64,000 bases of DNA from Liolophura sinensis (GCF_032854445.1 NC_088307.1:25369953-25433952); one strand, 5' to 3'. Numbered from the stretch's first letter, positions 51,925-64,000 are shown. A program made the numbers and translations. The notes: generated by a model from the sequence alone, not told the origin.

Positions 51925-53075
51925 TAATCCAGTACCCTATACCTGATCTCCCTACAAACGACACGGTTTCGCAGCAAACAACGGGGTCTAGCAACAACGA
52001 CGGGGTCTCCCAGCAAATGACGGTCTCGCTGTAAACGACGCGATTTCCCTACAAACGACGGAGTCTCGCAACAAACGACGGAGTCTCGCAGCAAACGACG
52101 GGGTCTCGCAGTAAACGACGCTGTCAACCTACAAATGACGGTTCAACTACAAGCGACGCGGTCTAGCAGCAAAAACTACGCAGTCTGGTAACAAACGACG
52201 GAGTCTCGTAGTAAACGATGCGGTCTCCTTATAAACGTCGGTCCACCTACAAGCGACGCGGTTTAGCATCAAACGACGGAGTCTCACAGTAAACGATGGG
52301 GTCTCGCTGCAAACGATGGGTCTCGAAGTAAACGATGCCGTCCCCAAATAAACAACTATTCACCTGCAAGCCACGCGGTCAAACAGCAAACGACGGGGTG
52401 TCGCTACAAATGACTGGGTCTTGCAGTAAACGACGCCGTCTCCCTACCAACGACGGTCCTGCTACAAACGAAGGAGTCTCGCAACAAACGACGGAGTCTC
52501 GCAACAAACGACGGAGTCTCGCAGCAAACGACGGGGTCTCGCAGTAAACGACGCTGTCAACCTACAAATGACGGTTCAACTACAAGCGACGCGGTCTAGC
52601 AGCAAAAACTACGCAATCTAGTAACAAACGACGGCGTCTCGCAGTAAACGATACGGTCTCCCTATAAACGTCGGTCCAACTACAAGCGACGCGGTTTAGC
52701 ATCAAACGACGGTGTCTCACAGTAAACGATGGGGTCTCGCTGCAAACGATGGGTCTCGAAGTAAACGACGCCGTCTCCAAATAAACAACTATTCACCTGC
52801 AACCCACGCGGTCAAACAGCAAATGACGGGGTGTCGCTACAGATGACTGGGTCTCGCAGTAAACGACGCCGTCTCCCTACCAACGACGGTCCTGCTACAA
52901 ACGACGGAGTCTCGCAACAAACGACGGAGTCTCGCAGCAAACGACGCGGTGTCACAGTATACACATATATCTCCCTATAAACAACTGTCCACCTATAAGT
53001 GACGCGGTCTCGCAGCAAACGATGGGCGCTGTCCCTCAATAAACGATGGTCCACATTCAAGCGACGCAGTCTATC
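51925..53075. repeat. About 20-bp minisatellite with a 433-bp higher-order repeat
   Basis: Degenerate units such as CAAACGACGGAGTCTCGCAG cover the region. Landmarks recur 433 bp apart: CTGTCAACCTACAAATGACG at 52121 and 52554, and TCCCTACCAACGACGG at 52441 and 52874. The region from about 52070 to 52940 is therefore two copies of one large unit. The array is CpG-rich against an AT-rich background. Confidence 0.9.
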
Positions 53076-53394
53076 AGCAACGAGGACGCGTGCGTGCGGG
53101 AATCCAGTATTCCCATATTCGTCAAGGACCAAAGCGCTCTCTAAGTCAGGAGACTTGTTACGTAAACCTGGGCGTGGTTTCCAACACAAATAAATCAATA
53201 AATAAATAAAACCAGAACAGCGATGAGCAACGACAGTGTGAAAGTTGGCAAATAGTCACACGTAACCGATGAAACACGGCCTCTTGTCAGTTTACCTCAG
53301 TTATGGTTATATTCTCACTGTCCGTGTGGATGCTCAAATAGCAGCAATTTAGATATCATCGGGGGATCAGTCGCAAATTATTTGACTTTTCTCA

Positions 53395-53610
53395 GAGGAT
53401 ATATAAAGTCCATTTTTGTCACGCACATGTACTTCACAGGTTACAACAATAACGAGCTGTTTATATATGTTTCATTTTTTGTCACGAACATTTACTTAAA
53501 ACGTGAGAACACATACGAGCTGGTGTTCATGTTTGTCACAAACGTGTACTTGGCGCGTCACAACAAAACTAGTTGAATATATGTGTTTCATTTTTGTCAC
53601 GAACAAGACG
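53395..53610. repeat. About 66-bp tandem repeat, about 3.5 copies
   Basis: TTTTGTCACGAACATGTACTT-like blocks with GTTACAACAATAACGAGCTG-like spacers recur. The copies are diverged. Confidence 0.75.
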
Positions 53611-54114
53611 GATCAGCAGGGTCCACCACAGCTTTGTAGTGTCATAGCTACTCTGAGCCAATCATCTGCGCACTCTTTGGTCACGTGACTACAATAGCGC
53701 TACTGGAGGTGATAGGCCCTGACGCTGATTGCACCATAAATATAGCATTGTGGTCAGGAATTCTGTCAGAAAACCAAAAAACACGATCAGAATGTGCCTA
53801 ACCTTCGTACGTGTTAGTATCCTATAGTTTTAGACGTCAGCTATATGAAGATTCTTGAAACCTCCAAACGTTTCACTGAAGAATTAGACTCAAGTACACG
53901 TACAAGGATACCTCCTCTTGGGATTTCTCTACTCTCTATAGCACGATTCCTCACAAAGACCTCCGTTACAGAATTTCATCTAATTTTTTTCGTTGTTTAA
54001 TAAAACTGGTCACCGCTACATTTACATCAATGGTACCAAAATCTTCATCAGTTTGGCACTTCATATACTTTCCTACTTCTTTAGTGGTTTGTGCATAAAG
54101 TCGTTTTCGTGAGT

Positions 54115-54265
54115 GGGAAGGTCCTTCAGCAACCTGCGGATGGTCATGGGTTTCCCTCGGGCTCTGCCCGGTTTCCTCACACCATGACGCTGGCCGCCGT
54201 CGTATAAGTGAAATATTCTTGAGTACGGCGTAAAAAACCAATCAAATAAATAAATAAATAAATTG
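54115..54265 (+). repeat. SINE family A, 3' two-thirds
   Basis: TTCAGCAACCTGCGGATGGT, GGCTCTGCCCGGTTTCCTC, GCTGGCCGCCGTCGTATAAG, ATATTCTTGAGTACGGCG and a CAATCAAATAAATAAATAAA tail. The tRNA-like head is missing. Confidence 0.85.
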
Positions 54266-54484
54266 AAGTCGTTTTGGGAATTAGCGATTTGCGATTATTG
54301 ACCTGGAACGTACTTTTGATTGATGTCTGGAATACGACAGTCTGTTTCAACGCATCGATTTCAATTTTAGGAATCCGCAAAACTCAGCATTTCGCCCATT
54401 TAGCTCAATGTTATTTGTCCCCTAGCGTTTCCATGCGAATAACCCGGATGCTAGAAAAGATAGCATACGGTTACCCTGTGCCGG

Positions 54485-54950
54485 TGAATAGCCACATTTC
54501 TTCTTGTCAGTCAGTGCCCAGGTGACAGAGATTTAAGTCATACTGACATTTATTTTAGCCATACCGTTGAAATATGTGTAAAAGCCACATTTCATCATGC
54601 TAGTCAGTGCCCAAGGAATAGCAAGTGAAGTCATATTGGCAGTATTTTTAGCCATACGTGGAATATGTGTAAAAGCCACATTTCGTCATGCTAGTCAGTA
54701 CTCAAGGGTTAGCAAGTGAAGTCATATTGGCAGTCTTTCAACCATACCGTTGGAACGTGTAAAAGCCACTTTTCATCATGCCAGTCAGTGCCTAGTGGTT
54801 AGAGATTTAAGTCATTTTGGCGGTGTGTCAGTCATGCCGTTGGAATATGTGTAAAAGCCACATTTTGAAATGCCAGTCAGTGTCCAGAAGCTCAAGGTTA
54901 ACGTCAGATTGGCGGGGTTTCAGCAATACCGATGAAATACGTGTAAGGAC
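54485..54950. repeat. About 85-90-bp tandem repeat, 5 copies
   Basis: Units contain AAAGCCACATTTCATCATGC, TAGTCAGTGCCCAAG, AGTCATATTGGCAG and CCATACCGTTGGAATATGTG. Copies vary moderately in length and sequence. Confidence 0.88.
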
Positions 54951-57900
54951 AACAGAAAAAAATCCACAGCACTTGGATTAAATGTATACGTCTTTCTTTT
55001 ATTTACACCATAGAAATGCCGGGTTGATACACTCAGCGTTGCTGGCATTATGCCGCGTTTGAAAGTAAAATAGTCAATAAAAATTACAGCATATATAATC
55101 AACATGTCTAAAGCTGACAATGAATAAAACTTCTCGTTACTCACAAGAGACAAAGGAACAGAAAAGGAAAGATAAGAAAAACGTAACAAACGAAAGGAAA
55201 AATAAAAAATAAACAGAAACAAATGCTACTTATTCAAGACAAACAGATTTATATTACGATACGGCAGCTGTTGTCAAATTCACCCGACTCCAGAGGTCGC
55301 TCCGCTGGTTTGCGAGGAGGTTTTAACAACCAGCGTCATGCCCAGCAGTATTTCAATGTAGTAACCATGGTAACGTAAATATCACTGTTTAAACCAGAAG
55401 TCACGTGAAGAGCACGAAATAACAATTACATCTGACTGTTGGACAAGTTAAGATCGAAACAACGGACAGACAGAAGGTCGCGGAGGGGCAAGGGATTGGT
55501 AAAGACAAAGGACGTGCTAGTTACGCAATACCGCTCGTGCATTGGGGCTATTTCCTTGCAATAGTGTGCATGTGCTAGCTGGCCAATCACCTGGTACGCG
55601 TAGACAAAATGGAGCACTTTCAGCTGGCTGTAACATGAACTGGCAATCTTCCAAGCCTAAACTGAAATCCAACTTCAAATTACACAACTCATCCACGATA
55701 TTACTTGTGCTGATCAGATGAAATCGACTATGTAAAATGTGCATACATCTGACGCCACATTGCGGCTGATGTGCGTACATTAGACGCCACGTAGCGGAAG
55801 GAAACGGCCTGGTACTTGAAGAAATTATCCCTCATCTTGTATTATGTAAGGTCTCCGAAGACAAACCATTCTATCTGCTCCGATCATCTGGCCAGCACTA
55901 GTGGACAAACATAACTCTCCGAAGCTAAAGCATCGGGCACATCTACATGGAATGGGGCAAATCGCCAAGGGGGAGTGGGGGGGGGGGGGGGGGGGGGCTG
56001 CTGTCACCTTGGGAGCCTGAAGTTCAACTGGTACGACACAAGTCCTTCATAACGCGAGGCCTACACATTGAAACAAGGCGGCACATTTTTTTTGCGTCGC
56101 ATTTTTTGTCTTTTAAACTGCTGAACAATTAACAATACTTACATCATTTTTAGCAAACACTTTTTTCCAAGTGAAAATCTGCACAATAAATCAACTTTCT
56201 TCTGACTCGTGCCTTCACTTCTCTCTCTATATATATATTTAACAAAAATAAAAGAAAAAAAAAGAACAAAAACACAAGCTCGTGGTGCAAAATGGGAGGT
56301 ATAATCGGGAGATAGCGGCCTTGTCAATAAAGAATTATGCAAGTCAAAACCTGACTCAGAAGCACACTTGAATTGTTTTTTTTTATTGGTTCTGAAAAAA
56401 CAACAAACTTGTTGTCATTTTCAGACGTGTACCTTGCGGACAAACATACAGCACAAGTACGCACCATGAGTAGACTAGAAGTAATACATTTGACTGTCCA
56501 CAATAGAAGCTACAGTACGTCAAGATTCTACACCATTTTCGTTTCGTGTTTTTAAACTTCTACAAATGTGATCATGTACACTATATAGCGGGTATAAAAA
56601 TAGAACTCTCCATGGCCCGCTCAAGTCTTAGCTCCAACATGTTCTGATTGGATAAAAATGTTGGGCTGCAGAAGAGCGGGCCGATGAAAAGATGCTGAGT
56701 CGAATGACATCACAACCTTCTGTATTAGGTGACCAGTTGAAAAATGTTAATCCAAAAAGACAAAAGAAAAAAGAAAAGAAAAAACATAAATGTATGAAAT
56801 TATGCCAAAAAATTCAACTGCGTGAACATGAATGCATTTCTGAGCACAAATACACCTCTAGTATCTTTGGGGGAAGGGGGGATTTTTGTAACTATTTTTA
56901 TCAACCAACAATGTTTAAATATTTGCCAGAGGCCACCATCATGAAAGGCCAACTAGCCTTTTTTTTGCATTATGTACAACATGTAATGACAAACTGTGAG
57001 TCCACTAACATTCAACTCTAATCGCTGTCCTCTAATGTCAATGTCACGTGGATTCAAACGTGACTGCCACATGCGCAGTCGCCAATGCGATGCATATTTC
57101 AACCAATTGTGCCCAATCAGAGAATGATGCATCTCACCACCCTTTGCATCGAAACGGCATCTGCGAAATACAAATATGACCAGGACATACCGAGAAAAGA
57201 TTATGCCGGCAGATACACATCCTCTAACGTTCTCCTCTGTAAGGGGAGACAACTTATGACTTCTAACATCCAGCAATAACACCACACGGGATTCATATAA
57301 CGTGATTGGTCGATTGATTGAAAATTACAAGACCAGCAACCCACATGACCTGAAAATGCGTGTGGTTCCAAAGGACATGTTTTGAAAAAAAAAAAAAGAA
57401 GAAATGTTTCAAACATACAGTCCTGTAATGCAATGAAATATGGCAAACTATTGCACATACGACAGATTTCCTAGTACAAAGGCAGCCACGAGACTTAAAC
57501 ATGAAGCTGTATGAATGTGGTGTGACGAGAATTGAAACGCATATAAAGGAGCGACATAAAAATATCGTAAAAATGCAGTCTACATAAATAAAACATTATG
57601 TTGGTAGTGGTACTATCCTTCACTTCTATATATACATGCATATAGATCTATCATAATAATAATAATATTAAAGGATTTAACAAATCTATCTGCTGACTCA
57701 AAGACATCACATGAATAAGACAAAGATACTGATTGGACAAATGTAACACAGGCTGTGATTGGACAAAACGCACATGTATCAGATCTACTCACAAACCATA
57801 CACAGAAACACAGGCAGCAATGACCAGTAATAAAAGAACACGTACACAGTAAAACATCCATAATTAAATTAACAGACACAAGACTTTCTTTTTTGTGCAG

Positions 57901-59574
57901 TGAAAAAAAGACAGGGGCTTAAACTTGATCTCTTAGAGATTAATGTTCGCTGAAATCTTTCGGTCTTTGTAATAAAGTCCAAAGGACAACATATTAATTT
58001 GCCAGTTGCCAGGGCAGTCATATTAACACCCATATGTAAATGACTGGCACTGCTCCTTGCACCACTTTCTGTTCTACATTATACTTGACACTAGGCCCTG
58101 TATGGTTTTATCTATCCTTGTTACAGGGCCGGGCCAAATGTCATTTACATATGCATCAATGTCATCGTTTGTAGTCTAGAACTGTGTGCACACTAGCTCA
58201 ATCCACACACATCTGTTCAATCAAATGCCAGGTGACATTGTTCATAAAGAATGCTGGTTCTGGGCCTGGTAATCTCCAGGTCATGCAACGCATGTTCCCG
58301 GTCCCGTGGCAACAAGAGAAGTCATACACTGTAGCTTAGTACTTGCTGCCCCATTTCTGAATATCATGAGTGTTGACACAACCAATGCTAGGAAGGCAGG
58401 AATTCGTCCCCAAGAGGTTTTCAAGTCCAAAGGGCGAACAACTCTTTATTATGGCACTTATTGCAGCATCTTCTTTGCAGGGTATTTCCATTGGTTGCAC
58501 ACTAACCAATGAATAATGTTGTTACAAGCAGTAGCCCCCCTGAGCCAGGCTTTTCTCGACCAATGGTTGTGAGACAAACACTAACGCCAGAATTCTCTGA
58601 CTACAGAAACTAAAAATCACACAAATTTTGAGCAATGTACAATTAAAAGTCATGCTAAACATACTGATTTAAAACCTTTGTCGTGGAAAACGTGATCTCG
58701 ATATCCCGTCCCCTCCCCCCATATAAGAATTCTTCATTTGAAACCATTAATAAAGACTCAGGTATGGGCATATGTGTTCCAAAACATGTTCCCACTGAGT
58801 CTCTCCAAGTCCGTAATGCCACGCCAACTTTGCCACACCTCACTAACTTGGCAACTCTTCCTCAAAGTAGCACAGACAGACACGTCCTTTTTCCGGCAAA
58901 TGCACTGGATGTCTCTGGCTTGGGAGGCCATTTCCGATTGAGGTAAGAGACATTTGCCCCCACCACATACATATATCACAAATAAGAGCCTTCTGGGCGT
59001 GGAATCTTTGCCAGTCGATACTGACGGGCTGTTCTTCAGAGTTCACGTTTTAGGATATAGTCTGTCTTACAGGTCAAGTTTTGTTCGGTTTTCATCCAGC
59101 TGAATTTTAGCTCCTCTACCAAAATATGACTGACCTGATAGGAGGTAAAATTTAGCAGATGGGTCTCACACAGAAACCAGGGCAGATCCATCAGTTGTAG
59201 GCCTACAGCATGTGCTCACTAAAATGTACAATCAGAATTCAGGTTAAATCCAAGTCCAGCCAATAGAAACAGGAAAGACATGCCCGTTCTGCCAATCACA
59301 ATGGGCTGAGTCCTACTCTTGTCGGTGTCAGATCTTCATTATCTTCCAATCAGATTTATGGACACTTCACTCTTGATCAATCAAAAGAGGCCACACATTC
59401 AGCCAATCAGACACAGGGATGGCATATGATCCACTGATAAAAAAAAACTCGGCCAATTGAATGTTAAGACATTTCTGCTTTAAAAGCAACAGACCAAGTC
59501 TTCAGCCAATTACATGTCAGCACCAGGGTGACGTGATCTTAAGCGTTCAACAATGACATTCAACAACAACATAC
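54951..59574. other. Mostly unique non-coding DNA; possible long DDR 3' UTR on the minus strand
   Basis: No minisatellite or SINE was recognised over most of this stretch, in contrast to the rest of the window. It lies directly 3' of the DDR stop codon at 59575, so part may be 3' UTR. Noted inside: a poly-G run at 55976-55997, a small hairpin at 56614-56682 and repeated CCAATCA motifs at 59230-59520. Open frames up to about 110 codons have no recognisable domain. Confidence 0.4.
56614..56682. other. Imperfect 69-nt hairpin
   Basis: GGCCCGCTC (56614 on) pairs with GAGCGGGCC at the far end. Inward, AGC with CCAACAT pairs with ATGTTGG and GCT, around a 17-nt loop. The two paired blocks are separated by an asymmetric internal loop of about 6-7 nt. 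It could be a structured RNA element or chance; no family is recognised. Confidence 0.35.
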
Positions 59575-62500
59575 TCAGCAGACGGGGACTTTAATTTGGC
59601 TCAGTTTCTCGTCCTTTGGGTTATAGCCCATGTTTTTCCGCTGGAGGAACATGTGGATTTCTCGGAAGCTGGGCCTTTCCAACTCTTGCCTGTTCCAGCA
59701 TTCTCGCATCAGGTCGTAGATCTCCCGCGGGCAGTTCGGCGGCTGGGGTAGGTAGAGTTGCTGATTGTCGTTGCGGTAGTAGTGACCGGCGTTTTCGATC
59801 ACCTGTTCGTCGGTGAGCGAATCATACGGCTGCTCCTTGGCAAAGGTCAGCACCTCCCAGAGGGTCACCGCAAATGACCACACATCACTTTTCGTTGTGA
59901 ATTTACCCTAAGACAACAACAAAGACAAGAATATAAACTTATTTAGTTAATTATTACTGTTTGATTTGATGAATATACTCAAAAATATTTCACTAATACG
60001 ATCGCACGATGGAGCCCAGAAAGTCTCCAACTCCTTTTCTTACACTGGCCTGACGTCGTTTGAGTCTTGACGCTTACAATGTTAATTTCCTACTCAACGA
60101 AGGTATAGGCCGATTCTCTTTGTCACTGAACAAGTCTCGCATAAATAAAAGATACCAAACTGAAGACCTGCTTTCTGCACCCACAGCCCTGCCACCATAT
60201 GTTCCTACTCGATTTAGAGTAGATTTATTATAGCCACGAAGGCTTCCATGGTATTCTCTCCTCAGCAAATGCAGCCATCTTCCCACTGTTCCACTATGAA
60301 GCAGGACAAGCGCGCAGCTGCTCAACATTCGGCAGTTGCCGAGGAGCATGTAACGTGGAAGCCTTCATGGCTATAATAAGTCTATTCTAAATTGAGTAGG
60401 GACACATGGTCTACACTCCAACGACACTAGGCCAGTATAAGAAAAGGACTTTCAGGGCTAGATGGTAGTCATTTCTACGGGTGGAGGAAACTGGAGTGCA
60501 AAGTGTAAACCACTGAGCTTTGGCAAGTTAATGACAAGCTTTCAAAATGTGACTTACAGATATACACACCATACTGGTGAAAGATAAGTACTCGTCAGGG
60601 ACCACAAGTCTGCACAAATGGTTAAATGAGCGCCAGTGATCGCATATCATCAAGGCGCCACACAGAGAGAATCTACCAATTGCTTGTCCAACACTGGGTT
60701 TGAAATGGTACCTTGTGCATCCTGGCGACTGACAGGCAAGTCTACAGCATGGCCTGTTACATGTAGCTAACCTGACAAACAATCCTATTTGTTGCGATTG
60801 AAAGCCATGGCCAAATCGGCAAAACCTAACCAGTAGTCTGCAGCCTCACTGGTCAGAGGCAAATCAGCTTAAGCCAATATGCCAGCGTCCGTCACTATTC
60901 ACAAACGATTGACGTCTTGGGGAATGTTTTTTCTGAAAAGGTTCTAGGGAGAAGGAAGTATAAACTGCATGGGCCATTATCAACATAAAGCCGTAAACAA
61001 GTTCAAACAAGGGATCTCAGTTGCCAAGGGCTATCTGTCTGCCAAACAAGTAAACATTAGGTCTTTTGATTTATTTATGTGATCTGAAGTGTTTTTGCCG
61101 TATCGGCACTCAGATATTTCACTTATATGACAGCAACCAACATTATGGTGGGAGTAAACCCACAACAAACATTATGGTGGGAGCTAACCCAAAACCAACA
61201 TTATGGTGGGAGGAAACCCAAAACCAACATTATGGTGGGAGGAAACCCACAACAAACATTATGGTGGGAGGAAACCCACAACCAACATTATGGTGGGAGG
61301 AAACCCAAAACCAACATTATGGTGGGAGGAAATCCACAACCATGTGCTGGCTGATGACAGATCTTCCCACATATGACCGGAGAGGAAGCCAGCACGAGCA
61401 GGACATAAACTCACAATGATCACATAGATGAAACGCCCCTGGACGTCACTGTGCTGCACTAGCCTGCTAATCACAAGGCCACCCAAGGCCTTGGGTTTTT
61501 TTAGGACAATCTGATAAAATGCTGCTTTTGTTCCCTGATGATACTCACCAGTAGTATACTCTCCCAGGCCATCCAGCGGATAGGTAACACGGCCTTTCCT
61601 TCTATCCTGTAATAGTCAGCACTGTACAAGCTACGGCTCATCCCAAAATCGGAAATCTTAATGCAGAAGTGATGACCGACAAGACAGTTCCTGGTGGCCA
61701 GGTCGCGGTGGACCATGTTCAGGGATTCTAGGAACTTCATTCCGGAGGCGATCTGAGACGAGATGAAGATGAGGCAGCCATAACTGAAACAAAGAGAGGA
61801 AACACTTTGGTTACAATTTGTTGCTGGGTGAGGTGGGTGTGGATAAGGGGGTTTGTGGTGGTGGCGTGGAAGAGCTGAATAAAGTAAGTGGAAGAACAAT
61901 ATGTTGGTGGTTGTAGTGGGAGTGGGTGTGGGAGGTTGGCAGGGTCGGGGAGTGGGGCGTTGGAGTGGGGAATGAAATAATAATCATGAAATAATAATCC
62001 TAAAACAATCAAGCTCTATTTCAAGAGAGCAAACTATGTTAAAATGGACAAACTGCCAGTGTGAGAAGAAAATCCTGAGTATGGCATTCACTAAAAACAA
62101 ACAGACTAGTAGTCTAACAAGCCCACCAAAAAGATCAGTAAATATCACACACCTTAAATATTTCGCATTAGTTGCTATAGCAACAGGGCTTTCCGGAACA
62201 TGGTCTTGAAGGAATTGATGGAGGTCTCCATATTTCATATACTCGACAATCATGCACAAGGGTTCCTCCGTGGTGCACACGCCCATCACCCGCACGATGT
62301 TAGGGTCCTTCAACTGGGACATTATCTTTATCTCTTTATGAAAATCGGCTCTGAAATACAAAATTGAGGTGCAGATTGTGAAATATACAAAGTGCTAAGC
62401 AAGAGAAAAACGTTTAACAACAGAGCTTATACTGTTTTTTTTTTTTATATAATTTACTATATCCAACTACATTCCCATAAATATTCTACTCAGCTGATGG

Positions 62501-63774
62501 ACTTGCCCCCTTCCCCCACGAAAAAAATCAAAATGAATGTACATTATCTGTTGAGAAACAATGATGAGTTCAACACTTTTTAATCTCCCAAACTATATTA
62601 ATTTAAATTATACTTAAATTTAAACATTACACAAAAAAGTAAGGTGAGCTTGAGTTTCTGAACATCATGGCCGTCTTGGTGAATAGCAGACATGCTGTGG
62701 TTCATACCTTGCCCTATCATCAGCCTCCCGACGTAACATTTTGACGGCAACGAGCATGCTAGAGGATCGGGAGGCCGTCCTGTTGACCACGAAATCGTCC
62801 TGTAAGTACTCTGTTATCCGCACTGCTTCACATAAATGCACCTGAGGGGAACAACAACAACGGCTGGTTAATAATGATAAAAAAAAAAAAAAACACTTGA
62901 ATGAGCACACAAATCCTATTTTAGCCTACCTTGATAAAAAAATGAGTCCATTGTTTTAGTGTTTAAGCTTTTAAATGATGTGCAAAAACTAAATAATCAT
63001 ACTATTTGCCTAAAGCAAAGGTGTTAACGAAGTCATTATTAAAGGTCAGAAAGTTCCACTTGATAAGCACATTCTCTTCTGAAGGTTTTGAGAATCTTAA
63101 TTTCTTCAAAGTTTTCTACTTTGGCCAGTTTGACTGATTCTCCTCTTGTAGAACACAAGCACATGGCTCACAAACTGTCATTGCAAACAGAAAAATCAAC
63201 CAATAGACTACTCTTCTACTGTATTTCTCCTTAAGTCTGGGCAGTAAAATGTACTTGCAGAAGCTATAAAGGCCTTAAACTCAGACTGGTGTGATCACAA
63301 AGTTTTTCAGATACAAAATTAACGAAACTTCGCAGCGGCCCTGTAAATGAGATAAACCAGTCAGAATCAAGTAAAATGTTTACGACTAAACGAATAAAAT
63401 TCATGTAAGCCCACCCTGACTTACCTCCCCAAACTGCCCCTCTCCTAGCACCTCGATGAACTTCAAGTTTTCCCGTGGGAACTCCATGACAGAGTAATCC
63501 ATGCTCAGCAGCAGATCGCTGTTCTGGGAGGCGTACACGTTGTTCCCACTCACTCCCTGCAGATTGGACATGTTCGGACCTGAATGGACATTGATAATGT
63601 CTGCTGCAGCGTAGAGGGCGTCGTAGCTGATTGGCTTCTCCAGGGTGTTGGTCATGTTGGGTGTGGTCACTGGTGGTGGTTTAATTGGCCGTGGAGGACG
63701 CGAGGGTGGCAGCGCTACAACCAGCGAGGATTTTGTCACATCGGGCACAGCGTAGTCTCGAGACGAGTAAGTGT
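59575..63774 (-). CDS. DDR2: Discoidin domain receptor tyrosine kinase (DDR), 3' part: juxtamembrane and kinase domain
   Basis: Collagen-activated receptor tyrosine kinase of the plasma membrane. Exons on the minus strand: 63774-63425, 62841-62708, 62350-62153, 61783-61549, 59907-59575; all junctions are AG/GT and phases match, giving about 416 codons. Juxtamembrane exon: [11 protein letters not shown], a proline-rich stretch, [14 protein letters not shown] and [13 protein letters not shown], as in DDRs. Kinase: glycine loop [18 protein letters not shown] lysine, [19 protein letters not shown], catalytic loop [28 protein letters not shown] with the paired activation tyrosines, [23 protein letters not shown] and [12 protein letters not shown]. 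It ends KVPVC then TGA. The discoidin and transmembrane exons lie beyond the right edge. Invertebrate DDRs may predate the DDR1/DDR2 split, so the number is by resemblance only. Introns contain a foldback repeat and a SINE-borne array. Confidence 0.92.
60012..60460. mobile_element. Foldback (inverted-repeat) element in the last DDR intron
   Basis: Left arm sequence (AAAGTCTCCAACTCCTTTTC, TTACACTGGCCT, then after a gap of about 130 bp TCCTACTCGATTTAGAGTAG, ATTTATTATAGCCACGAAGG, CTTCCATGG) is mirrored by 60350-60455 (CGTGGAAGCCTTCATGGCTA, TAATAAGTCTATTCTAAATT, GAGTAGGGA, TAGGCCAGTATAAGAAAAGG). Pairing continues weakly inward (CTCCTCAGCAAATGC against GCAGTTGCCGAGGAGC). The left arm carries an extra insert. 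There is no coding sequence, so it would be a non-autonomous foldback transposon or an inverted duplication. Confidence 0.65.
60480..60790 (-). repeat. Dispersed repeat family C, diverged copy
   Basis: AAACCACTGAGCTTTGGCAA and GTTAATGACAAGCTTTC parallel the 41540-41740 copy. GGTTTGAAATGG and GACTGACAGGCAAG near the right end correspond to its tRNA-like head read in reverse. It lies in the last DDR intron. Confidence 0.45.
61065..61490 (-). repeat. SINE family A, reverse, with an internally amplified 29-bp minisatellite
   Basis: The flanks are ordinary family A: TTTCACTTATATGACAGCAA on the left, and on the right GACCGGAGAGGAAGCCAGCA, CTCACAATGATCACATAG and a tRNA-head remnant. Between them the SINE segment AACATTATGGTGGGAGGAAA plus CCCACAACC is repeated about seven times with a 29-bp period (61141, 61170 and so on). 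The amplified block is normally present once per SINE. It lies in the last DDR intron. Confidence 0.85.
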
Positions 63775-64000
63775 CTGGAAAACAGTAGAGAGGGCCAGAA
63801 AACCATCAATACAAGGGGGTTAACTGTGAATAAAAATACACCACAAACAACTTAAAATCATTTCGATTCGTAGTCTCACAAAGCTAATACTGGGTCATAT
63901 TTAGACTAAAACCTGTAATTCCAACCTGTGTGAGTATCTACAGATAAGTGAAAGGTAAATTGGCTTCATCATACAGAGGTTTTTCTCAAAAGCCTTAATT

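Overview
The window is nuclear DNA of an animal. Genes are split into short exons with GT..AG junctions, introns are long and AT-rich, and tRNA-derived SINEs and minisatellite arrays are very abundant. The gene families (complement factor B-like, ESCRT-I MVB12, C1orf53-like, MGST1, discoidin domain receptor) are metazoan. The commonest SINE, ending in a CAATCAAATAAATAAA-like tail, resembles SINEs I associate with molluscs and other lophotrochozoans, so a mollusc-like animal is my best guess. No bacterial genes, CRISPR array, virus or complete autonomous transposon was seen.

Layout. (1) 12-8355, minus: 5' part of a secreted complement factor B/C2-like gene (signal peptide, six CCP/sushi exons, start of the von Willebrand A domain). 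The rest, including any protease domain, lies off the left edge. (2) 8356-17270: no recognisable coding gene; minisatellites, SINE pieces and possibly the MVB12 promoter. (3) 17271-27978, plus: complete nine-exon MVB12 (ESCRT-I) gene with MABP and UMA domains. (4) 27979-32935: non-coding, with one short terminal-inverted-repeat element. (5) 32936-36248, plus: four-exon C1orf53-like gene. (6) 36249-42548: non-coding, dominated by a 1.9-kb array of 79-bp repeats. (7) 42549-50087, plus: microsomal glutathione S-transferase 1 gene with two alternative coding first exons spliced to two shared exons. (8) 50088-59574: non-coding arrays, then mostly unique sequence that may be the 3' UTR of the next gene. 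(9) 59575-63774, minus: 3' part of a discoidin domain receptor gene (juxtamembrane region and whole tyrosine kinase domain).

The genes do not form a functional cluster. The most interesting signals are the duplicated MGST1 first exon; two independent cases (factor B-like and MVB12) where a splice-acceptor/exon edge has been tandemly multiplied in the intron just upstream of the true exon; frame breaks confined to the first three CCP exons of the factor B-like gene; and minisatellites that appear to have grown out of SINE sequence. All exon boundaries were read by eye from splice consensus, reading phase and family resemblance; no transcript or database evidence was available.
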